Origin: Gammaproteobacteria bacterium
GTDB taxonomy: Bacteria > Pseudomonadota > Gammaproteobacteria > Pseudomonadales > Cellvibrionaceae
Assembly (NCBI GenBank): GCA_021151835.1
Contig: JAGKWO010000009.1
Location: forward strand, 124,001 to 188,000
Length of the DNA stretch: 64,000 nt
Reading direction: 5' to 3'
In this document: positions 51,348-58,563 of the stretch, in pieces
Layout of the letters: each line of letters opens with the position of its first letter
How positions within the stretch are numbered: the first letter of the stretch is position 1
Notes under the pieces: model-generated
The model's input: only the letters and a program-made list of their open reading frames with translations
Database searches by the model: none
Told to the model about the DNA's origin: nothing
Translations under genes and position numbers: made by a program

Positions 51348-52304
51348 ATGCGACTGATCGAAAAAACTCAACTGGGTGAATTGGCAAAGACGAGCAAGCC
51401 AAGCCAGAAACCCGCATCGTCGGTGACGCAAACACCGTCAACAGGAGGTTGTACTTGTGGCGGCACTTGTCCGCTTTGTAAAAGCAAACTGGCAGCAACC
51501 AACATCAGTGCGCCTGGTGATAAGCATGAGCAGGAAGCTGACCGGATGGCTGAAAAAATGCTCAGCACAACAACCGAAAAAAAACAGGGTGCAACGAGTA
51601 AAGATGCACCGAATACGCGCCCCCCAACGACTGCTGGCGATAACCAGATTGGCTTGTCAGGGCAACCATTGAGCCCGGAAATACGTAGCTATTTTGAATC
51701 CGGTTCCGGTACGGATTTTTCCCAGGTCCGACTTCACACCGGCACTGAAGCCCAGGCACTGGCAGCGCCTTTGCAAGCCGAGGCATTCACGCTCGGGCGC
51801 AACATTGTTATTGGCGATCCGAATTTCCAGGCATCATCCCCCGCAGGGAAAAATTTACTCGCCCATGAATTGGCGCACACTGTCCAGCAAGGTGCAGCGC
51901 CGCATCAAGGGGTGAGCGCAACGGCTGCGGCACCCATGATCATGCGCCGGTTAATCAGAACGGCACAAATTAATTTTTTATGTGGTGGTTCCGACCCTTT
52001 TATTCGCAGCCCAAACAGCGGTTTCATGCATTTGAATTCCGGTGAAACCTCCATTTCCATCAGTACCAGCATCCGTTGGGATCGACCGGAGTGCAGTGGC
52101 GGTGACATTTTTTTCACCCTGAAGCGAAGCCGGTCATTTATCTGGGACGCTAATGAGGGTGAACGAACAATACCTGTAGGCACCTCAGGCGCTGCAACAT
52201 GGTCGGGGTTGGAAGAAAATGCTGATTACTATTTTGAAATCCGCTCTGCCAATACCAACCCCAATTGTTGTTTAACGGGAAGTTTTGATGTGAATACGCC
52301 GTGA
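51348..52304 (+). CDS. DUF4157 (eCIS core domain) protein 1, Ig-like C-terminus
   Basis: 318 residues. An N-terminal Cys motif CTCGGTCPLC (residues 35-44) is followed by HEQEADRMAEKM and the DUF4157 domain: GQPLSPEIRSYFESGSGTDF, VRLHTGTEA, then the metalloprotease-like LLAHELAHTVQQ with His173. The C-terminal 115 residues are beta-rich, with SIRWDRPECSGGDIFF and AATWSGLEENADYYFEIRSA like a fibronectin/Ig-type domain. DUF4157 is known as the domain typical of eCIS cargo. The ATG at 51348 is correctly spaced from AAAAGGAG; the ATG at 51342 touches that site. Confidence 0.85.
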   Translation: MRLIEKTQLGELAKTSKPSQKPASSVTQTPSTGGCTCGGTCPLCKSKLAATNISAPGDKHEQEADRMAEKMLSTTTEKKQGATSKDAPNTRPPTTAGDNQIGLSGQPLSPEIRSYFESGSGTDFSQVRLHTGTEAQALAAPLQAEAFTLGRNIVIGDPNFQASSPAGKNLLAHELAHTVQQGAAPHQGVSATAAAPMIMRRLIRTAQINFLCGGSDPFIRSPNSGFMHLNSGETSISISTSIRWDRPECSGGDIFFTLKRSRSFIWDANEGERTIPVGTSGAATWSGLEENADYYFEIRSANTNPNCCLTGSFDVNTP

Positions 52305-52352
52305 TATTTTGTCGGGATAATAAAAATCATTGATGCACATAGAGATCTGAAT

Positions 52353-54071
52353 ATGGCTGCCGCAGAGTTGTTACAACAAAAAAACGGTAAAAAAATTCCA
52401 TTGCTTAAACCGGATGGAAAAACCAACAGCCACATTGCCGGAAAAACGCCATCAACAACCCATGCCGCTTGCGCTTGTGGTGGAGGTTGCCCTAAGTGCA
52501 GTAAAAAAAAGCATATTGAACAGGGAATTTTACAAACCAAACTCGAAATGGGTAGCGCGACAGATAGCTACGAACAGGAAGCTGATCGAGTTGCAGATCA
52601 AATATTGGCAGCAGCATCACCGGCAAAAATTCGTGCAATAAAACCTGCTATCCAACGGCTTCCGCAACAAACCACATCTCAACACAGTAACGCTGCGCCA
52701 GCGAGCGTCGATAAAGCCCTTTCAGCTAATGGCAGGCCATTGGATTCAGTATTACAGCAGGATATGTCACAACGATTTGGCTATGATTTTTCACAAGTGC
52801 GTATCCATGCAGATGCGGCGGCAGAACAATCAGCAAAAGAAATTAATGCACGCGCTTACACTGTTGGCCATAACATTGTCTTTGGGGCGGGGCAATTTGC
52901 CCCGGAGACACGACAAGGGCGGCACTTGCTCGCACATGAGTTGACACACGTAGTGCAACAAACAAATGCTTCACCGGGTGGGCCAAACGGAAAAATTCAA
53001 CGACGGGTGGGCGACCCTGCGCAGAAACCGGCGGACGTAACCTGTGCTACCGGAAATCGTTTACCTTTTTTCCCCGCGCTGGTTGATGTGTTTTTCCCCA
53101 ATGGCGGAGCGACATTGGAAACAGCACAAAAAAACCAGTTGTCGAATTTTATTGCGAGCTGGAGGGCGATGGGGGGCAATACCCAGGTAATGGTTGATGG
53201 CTTTGCAAGTACCGATGGTTCGGAAAGCAGTAATTGGCGGCTATCGTGCCAGCGTGCACAAAATGTTGTTGCGGAATTAACTGCACCAACGTCAGGTATA
53301 CCGGGAATTCCAGCAAGCAGTATCACCTTTGTAGCGCAGGGTGAAACAGATGAATTTTCACCTTCCGATGCGGCGCTAAATCGGCGCGTTACTATTAATA
53401 CGCCATCACCACCGCCACCGCCAACTCCAACTCCAACGCCAACTCCAACGCCCACTCCAACACCCACACCAGCTGAACCTGGTCCCGTTTGCGGGCCGGA
53501 TGTAACGGCAGAAGTTACTGCGGCGGTTGCTAAAACAAGAACAACATTTGGCGGATGGAGCGCCGGAGATAAACGTGGTGCTTGTGATGCGTTGGATTCA
53601 TTGGCGACAGGAGCTTATGCATGGGACATTGTGCAATTGCACAATCAGGCCTGGATACTTACCTATCGCCCTGCGTGCGCTACCCAAGGTGCAACACCCC
53701 CGTGTGGATCAACCGTGAAAATTAATTCGGATTGCTATTACGCAGGTTCGCCCAACTATGTAATTTTTGGCGTGATGTGCCAGCTATGCAATTCACACTT
53801 CACTAGCATTGGCGATACGGCGGCGGCAGATCGATTTACCCGCGCGAAAATGCAGTATTGGGTTAATGCTTACAAAGGCACAGGATTTTCCGGGCTGAGT
53901 ACCCCTTCAGGAAATTTTGGTCCATCGCGAGATTGGGCAGATGCGGGATACAGCATGTGGCCCGCCACCGCATCACCCGCAGGTGACCGCAATACTTGCT
54001 CACCATCGTGCCCAACTGCATATAGCGGGCCTGCATTTACTGTTCATTGGGTACCGCATCCAATTTTTTAA
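52353..54071 (+). CDS. DUF4157 protein 2, OmpA-like domain, Pro-Thr linker and unknown C-terminal domain
   Basis: 572 residues. In order: the Cys motif CACGGGCPKC (40-49), SYEQEADRVADQI, DUF4157 ending in LLAHELTHVVQQ (His195), an OmpA-like peptidoglycan-binding-type domain (about 245-350: DVFFPNGGATL, VDGFASTDGSESSNWRLSCQ, FVAQGETDEFSPSDAALNRR), a (PT)n linker (351-373), and a Cys-rich domain of about 195 residues with no recognised family (SDCYYAGSPNYVIFGVMCQL, WADAGYSMWPATASPAG). The last domain is at the toxin position of polymorphic effectors. No adjacent immunity-type gene is visible. Confidence 0.83.
   Translation: MAAAELLQQKNGKKIPLLKPDGKTNSHIAGKTPSTTHAACACGGGCPKCSKKKHIEQGILQTKLEMGSATDSYEQEADRVADQILAAASPAKIRAIKPAIQRLPQQTTSQHSNAAPASVDKALSANGRPLDSVLQQDMSQRFGYDFSQVRIHADAAAEQSAKEINARAYTVGHNIVFGAGQFAPETRQGRHLLAHELTHVVQQTNASPGGPNGKIQRRVGDPAQKPADVTCATGNRLPFFPALVDVFFPNGGATLETAQKNQLSNFIASWRAMGGNTQVMVDGFASTDGSESSNWRLSCQRAQNVVAELTAPTSGIPGIPASSITFVAQGETDEFSPSDAALNRRVTINTPSPPPPPTPTPTPTPTPTPTPTPAEPGPVCGPDVTAEVTAAVAKTRTTFGGWSAGDKRGACDALDSLATGAYAWDIVQLHNQAWILTYRPACATQGATPPCGSTVKINSDCYYAGSPNYVIFGVMCQLCNSHFTSIGDTAAADRFTRAKMQYWVNAYKGTGFSGLSTPSGNFGPSRDWADAGYSMWPATASPAGDRNTCSPSCPTAYSGPAFTVHWVPHPIF
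53411..53470 (+). repeat. Tandem ACTCCA-type coding repeat (Pro-Thr linker)
   Basis: About ten near-copies of a 6-base unit (CCAACT/CCAACG/CCCACT/CCAACA) encode alternating Pro and Thr. A flexible linker; length variation by slippage is likely. Confidence 0.8.
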
Positions 54072-54096
54072 ATCAATGCACCTTAATTCTGCTTGT

Positions 54097-54108
54097 GTGC
54101 ATATGCAC
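54097..54108. promoter_or_regulatory. 12-base palindrome upstream of DUF4157 gene 3
   Basis: GTGCATATGCAC lies 22 bases before the next start, in the 58-base spacer between two cargo genes; a GGAGGG ribosome-binding site follows. Possible operator or small hairpin. Confidence 0.3.
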
Positions 54109-54129
54109 TTCATGGAGGGTTAAACATTA

Positions 54130-55521
54130 ATGAGTGAATTGGCCATTGCAGCACAACCGAAAATAGTCGGGAAAAAATACTCGCAGAATAAAACGGCGCT
54201 CACCAATGCAGGTAACACGGGCGTTGGGGCAATCATGCGCAAAGCAAACTGTGCTTGTGGCGGTAACTGTCCTAAATGCAAGGCAGCAATTAATAACCTC
54301 AACATATCTCAACCCTCAGACCCGGCTGAAGTTGAAGCCGATCAAATTGCGGATCAGATAGTCAGGTTGAAAGCTAATCCCGGAGTAACGCAATTACCAG
54401 GTGAATTTAATGTGTCGGCAGTGCAAAAAAAATCCGGTAATACAACGGGAGCAAAACCTATTCCCGCGAGTTTATCTGCAGCATTGAGTGATACTGGAAG
54501 GGAACTGAATGCGTCCACACGTGCAAAAATGGAATTACACTTTAAGACTGATTTTAGTGATGTGCGTATTCATACCGGTAAAAATGCTGTTGAATCTTCA
54601 AATGATATAAATGCCAGAGCGTACACATTGGGAAGGGATATTGTTTTTAATCAGCATCAATACTCACCTGAAACCTTTGAGGGAGAGCGCTTAATTGCAC
54701 ACGAACTGACGCACGTTGTGCAACAACGTAATGGTGTGGCTGGAAATGTATTGCAACGCGAAGCGTTAATTGAAGAAGCTCTGGAACCAAATGGGCAAGA
54801 GCCAATTTTATTGGATGAAGAGCACCATGAAGAAAATGAAAATGAAACTGAAGAAGAGGGAGATGAAGAGGACGATTTTGTCGAAGATGGTGATACGGAA
54901 GTTTCTGATTTAATCGAATATCCCGAGTTGCCTGAGCTACCCAATGACCCTGAGCCTATGCCCGTAGAGCCTGTTCCTGATGATTTAACACTAACTGGAT
55001 TTGATGGTGCAGAACAAATGAAAGGTGGCGGGAAAGCAAAAAAAATAAAAAGTATTCTTGTTGATCAACCAACGCAAAAAATGACTATTACTTTTAATGA
55101 TGGCACTACAAAAAAACATAATGTTTCTACGGGAAGGGGGGATTGTGGTACTAAGGATGATCCATGCAAGAGCCAAAATAGTCATGGATGTACGCCAAAT
55201 GGCACCTACACTATTGTATTTCAGGGGAACGCCACTACCAAAAATTCTACAGGGGATGCGATGGCCTGGTTTGTTGGACTGAAGGTTCCCGGGCGCAGTG
55301 GAATTGGTATTCATAATAGTCAACCAGTTCCCGGTATTCCACATTCGCATGGTTGCGTTCGCACCGGTAATAGCGCACAGGATGGCGGTATGGCTGAAAT
55401 GATCAACAAAGGTGTTACCTACGGTGCAACAAAGGTCACAATCCAGGGCAAAGCAAAAACTACCCCTTATAAATGTAAAAAGAAAAAAAAGGATGGAAAA
55501 AAAGGAGGTAAGAAGAAATGA
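54130..55521 (+). CDS. DUF4157 protein 3 with L,D-transpeptidase-like (YkuD) C-terminal domain
   Basis: 463 residues. Cys motif CACGGNCPKC (41-50), AEVEADQIADQIV, DUF4157 with LIAHELTHVVQQ (His191), a very acidic linker (about 225-260: EENENETEEEGDEEDDFVED), then a C-terminal domain (about 295-450). That domain carries GIGIHNSQPVPGIPHSHGCV, the signature of YkuD L,D-transpeptidases, with His395, His407, Gly408 and Cys409 in place. The family reaction is 3-3 crosslinking, or lipoprotein anchoring, of peptidoglycan, or the reverse. The HGC spacing is shorter than in standard members. A Lys-rich tail closes the protein. As eCIS cargo this would be a cell-wall-active effector; that is inference. 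Confidence 0.85.
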   Translation: MSELAIAAQPKIVGKKYSQNKTALTNAGNTGVGAIMRKANCACGGNCPKCKAAINNLNISQPSDPAEVEADQIADQIVRLKANPGVTQLPGEFNVSAVQKKSGNTTGAKPIPASLSAALSDTGRELNASTRAKMELHFKTDFSDVRIHTGKNAVESSNDINARAYTLGRDIVFNQHQYSPETFEGERLIAHELTHVVQQRNGVAGNVLQREALIEEALEPNGQEPILLDEEHHEENENETEEEGDEEDDFVEDGDTEVSDLIEYPELPELPNDPEPMPVEPVPDDLTLTGFDGAEQMKGGGKAKKIKSILVDQPTQKMTITFNDGTTKKHNVSTGRGDCGTKDDPCKSQNSHGCTPNGTYTIVFQGNATTKNSTGDAMAWFVGLKVPGRSGIGIHNSQPVPGIPHSHGCVRTGNSAQDGGMAEMINKGVTYGATKVTIQGKAKTTPYKCKKKKKDGKKGGKKK

Positions 55522-58292
55522 TCAGTGCCAAATTAAAAACAACAATAAAAAATAAAGCGCCTGAAAATTTTCACTCCGCAAGGAGTATTGGTAATAGCGC
55601 TGTGCAGATCTCACGCAAAGCCAGCTGCACTTGCGGCGGCAGTTGCCCAAAATGCAAATCAGCAGCAGGTAATGTAGGAAACAGCAGTATAAAAGTATCG
55701 CAACCCAATGACGCTGCTGAAATCGAAGCTGACCAGATTGCTGATAAAGTTATGCGTATGCCGGTCGGAGAATCGGTTGATAAGATAAATCATTCACTGA
55801 ACAGTTCTGGAAAACTCCATGCAAAATGCGCATTGTGTGATGGTAAAAAAGATGATGAAACAAAAAAACTACAGCGAAAAATATCGAACAATGTAGCTCC
55901 ATTTGGGGATGATCAGCAGTCCATAAAAAACATTATCAACTCTACCGGACAAGCACTTGACACTACTACGCGTAATTTCTTTGAGCCGCGTTTTGGAATG
56001 GATTTCAGCCAGGTGCGTATTCATAACGATTCCCGTGCGAATGACTCTGCACGTTCGGTAAATGCGCGCGCGTATACACTCGGCAGCAATATTGTGTTTG
56101 GCAAAGGCGAATATCGCCCCGAACAAGCCAGTGGCAAACAATTGCTAGCGCATGAATTGGCGCACGTCGCGCAATCGGCGCAGTCATCATCTACGATAAA
56201 TCGAAGCATTATTTATCGCGCCCCCGATGATAATGCAACGGGTGAAGGTGAAGCCCCGATGACGCGCGCGGAAGAAATTCAATTATCGCGCACCAGCCCC
56301 GGATTAATCGCCGGATCAACAGACCCTCTGGCATTGAGTTTATTTAATTTTGGAATTGATGTTGACCAACCCAAAGAAGAACACAAAGCTGTGCTTAATG
56401 AACTCGGCCGATTCCTGGGAGCGCACGCCACGGTAAGCATGATTGTGCGCTCAATCGGATTTGCCGATTCATCGGGCGATGCGGGCTACAATCTTGCATT
56501 GTCACGTCGTCGCGCAACAGCAGTAAAAGCGATTCTCGATCCATTGATTCCACAGAAAATTTCGCTCACGGCGCGCGGTGAGGCAAATCCGGCGGCATCG
56601 AATGATACAGTTGAAGGGCGCACACGTAATCGTCGCGTTGATATTCGTTTTGCATCGGATCGACCGCCACCCAAAAAAGATGAACCTCCGCAGAAAGATG
56701 AGCCGCCCAAAAAAGACGATCCTCCTAAAAAAGACGATCCGCCAAAAAAAGATACTCCTCCCAAACCACCGGGCGGTGATGATCCAACCAGTTTCTGTGA
56801 GGATTATCCAATCCTGTGCGGTATTGGCGTATTACCATTTTTTGCCCCTTTGATTTGTATCGTCGCCCCCGAAATTTGTGTGGGCATTGCATGCGCATTA
56901 ATGCCGGAATTATGTATACCGCCAATTCCGCCTGGCCCGCCAGAACTTCCTCCTGATAAACCGCCCGAAAAACCGGATGACGATGGTCATTCACCCATGG
57001 TTATTTTTTCGCACGTGCGTGCACCTAACACGCCAGCGGGAATGAATGATCGTATTGGTATTCGCGATACGGTTAGTGTTACCGCAACCGTAATTCGCCC
57101 GCCGACGGATGGATCGCAGATTTCTATTTTTGTTAGTGATAATAATTCCGGTGCCGGAAACGCCACAGTAAATGGCCAGCATCAAATTTTAATTAGCGGA
57201 ACCACGCAATTAAATGTGCTCGGTACAGTCATGTCTGGCGGCAGTTATATTTTCAGTCCTTACGTGCAATTGGGGGCGTTCCGGACCCAACAGCTCGTTG
57301 GTTACAGTAATCGTTTTGCCGTTTCATCCATTGCAGAAAATTGGTCAGTGACTGATGGTGGCAGTAAGGTTGGACGTTATGGTTATGTTTCAAATGCCGA
57401 TATGGGATGGATTTCCGATAGTGGTGCCTACCGGCAATTGGATGAATGCCGGTATGTTGAACGAGTTGAGGTAGGAAGTGAAGGTGGCAGTATGGATGGA
57501 TTCGGGACGGGTGTTGTTGATGACCCTGATGCTGTCCAAACGTGTGACTTCCATCCGGCATATGATGAACACGGCACACCCTTTGAATATACCCGTGATG
57601 CCCATCGCCCGGGTTTTAGTAAATTAAAACAGGTATGGAGCATTCGCGATATGCGTTCCAATTCAAATTGGAGTGCGTCGCAAAATGCCGGCTTTGAAAT
57701 TCATCGTCACTATGACCGCGATCCTGGCGATTCAAAATGCTGGCGATTGACGGTGCGGAAATTTGGTTCATCAGTTACCGCTAATGGTTTTAACTCGTCG
57801 GCGGGTTCGGGGGATTACACCCACGAATTTACCCGCATCGCTTGTGAACAACCACCACCAAAAAAAGACGATCCGCCCAAGGAAGACCCACCGCCGAAAC
57901 GCGACGATCCTCCGCCAAAAAAAGAGGATCCAAAACCACAGGATGATCCACCACAACCGCAAGAAATTTGTTGTGATCGCCCCGAAATGGCACGGCGAGT
58001 AGATCTATGTATTGCGGCGGCAAAAGATGAGGCAAAACGCTGTACGGCGATGGTGTTTGCACCACCTTATACTCCTTGGGGTAATGTTGAGAAAATGATC
58101 GAGTACTACCAATGCCTGGATAAAATAAAAGCAGACGTTTTGGAATGCGATAAAAAAGTCAAACAGGAAACCAATTGCCCAGATGCTAATACCCCGCCGG
58201 ATTGTGAAGGTGGTGTAAGGTTAGCCGAAGCAAAAGTAGAACAGTTTATTGATTCCTTACCAAAGTCCGACGGCCCAACCGGAAAGGTCTAA
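55518..58292 (+). CDS. DUF4157 protein 4, OmpA-like domain, Lys/Asp/Pro repeats and Cys-rich end
   Basis: 924 residues, the largest of the four. Cys motif CTCGGSCPKC (37-46), AEIEADQIADKVM, DUF4157 with LLAHELAHVAQS (His212), OmpA-like domain (about 272-380: LFNFGIDVDQPKEEH, IGFADSSGDAGYNLALSRRR, NRRVDIRF), a KKDEPPKKDDPP-type linker (382-418), and a hydrophobic stretch with CGIGVLPFFAPLICIVAPEI (about 432-460) that might insert in a membrane. A beta-rich domain (about 490-775) and a second Pro/Lys/Asp linker (777-815) follow, then a C-terminal helical part with eight or more Cys (VDLCIAAAKDEAKRCTAM, YYQCLDKIKADVLECDKK). It overlaps protein 3 by ATGA. Activity of the C-terminal parts is unknown. 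Confidence 0.82.
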   Translation: MISAKLKTTIKNKAPENFHSARSIGNSAVQISRKASCTCGGSCPKCKSAAGNVGNSSIKVSQPNDAAEIEADQIADKVMRMPVGESVDKINHSLNSSGKLHAKCALCDGKKDDETKKLQRKISNNVAPFGDDQQSIKNIINSTGQALDTTTRNFFEPRFGMDFSQVRIHNDSRANDSARSVNARAYTLGSNIVFGKGEYRPEQASGKQLLAHELAHVAQSAQSSSTINRSIIYRAPDDNATGEGEAPMTRAEEIQLSRTSPGLIAGSTDPLALSLFNFGIDVDQPKEEHKAVLNELGRFLGAHATVSMIVRSIGFADSSGDAGYNLALSRRRATAVKAILDPLIPQKISLTARGEANPAASNDTVEGRTRNRRVDIRFASDRPPPKKDEPPQKDEPPKKDDPPKKDDPPKKDTPPKPPGGDDPTSFCEDYPILCGIGVLPFFAPLICIVAPEICVGIACALMPELCIPPIPPGPPELPPDKPPEKPDDDGHSPMVIFSHVRAPNTPAGMNDRIGIRDTVSVTATVIRPPTDGSQISIFVSDNNSGAGNATVNGQHQILISGTTQLNVLGTVMSGGSYIFSPYVQLGAFRTQQLVGYSNRFAVSSIAENWSVTDGGSKVGRYGYVSNADMGWISDSGAYRQLDECRYVERVEVGSEGGSMDGFGTGVVDDPDAVQTCDFHPAYDEHGTPFEYTRDAHRPGFSKLKQVWSIRDMRSNSNWSASQNAGFEIHRHYDRDPGDSKCWRLTVRKFGSSVTANGFNSSAGSGDYTHEFTRIACEQPPPKKDDPPKEDPPPKRDDPPPKKEDPKPQDDPPQPQEICCDRPEMARRVDLCIAAAKDEAKRCTAMVFAPPYTPWGNVEKMIEYYQCLDKIKADVLECDKKVKQETNCPDANTPPDCEGGVRLAEAKVEQFIDSLPKSDGPTGKV
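56669..56770 (+). repeat. Coding repeat of Lys-Lys-Asp-Asp/Glu-Pro-Pro units
   Basis: About five 15-base near-copies (AAAAAAGACGATCCT and variants) encode KKDDPP/KKDEPP. A related but less regular array occurs at 57850-57960 in the same gene. Flexible charged linkers between domains. Confidence 0.75.
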
Positions 58293-58563
58293 TCACACGC
58301 CGGGTAATGGATGAATTGCTTGTTAACATGGTGAATAGCATTTAATTTCGAATGCCCTGGTATGGGGCCGGTATCAATTAAGCTGGTCCCCGATATCAGT
58401 TTGTTATAACCATTTATCATCTTGTCGTGTAAGGCAGCTGTTGAAAAGTTGCTTTCCGTTTTATAGTGCTGCGCTATTTCATTTGTTTGAGCAGCCCTGA
58501 TGCATGCTTAAATCTGGCTAAACAAAACTCCCGGCTCATATTGAACATCACCGAGTAATTAGC
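58293..58563. other. Non-coding gap between cargo gene 4 and the hybrid kinase
   Basis: 271 bases without a supportable gene or a clear intrinsic terminator. A partial GGGGCC/GGTCCCC symmetry near 58362-58389 is too weak to call. The kinase promoter is presumably here. Confidence 0.4.

Noticed and set aside
53411..53470. Tandem short repeat as CRISPR or regulatory satellite
   Set aside because: The repeats are in frame and encode a Pro-Thr linker; there are no spacers.
25821..58292. The tail genes as a prophage or R-type pyocin
   Set aside because: No capsid, packaging, integration, repressor or lysis genes are present. DUF4255, the AAA+ ATPase, DUF6519 and DUF4157 are eCIS markers.
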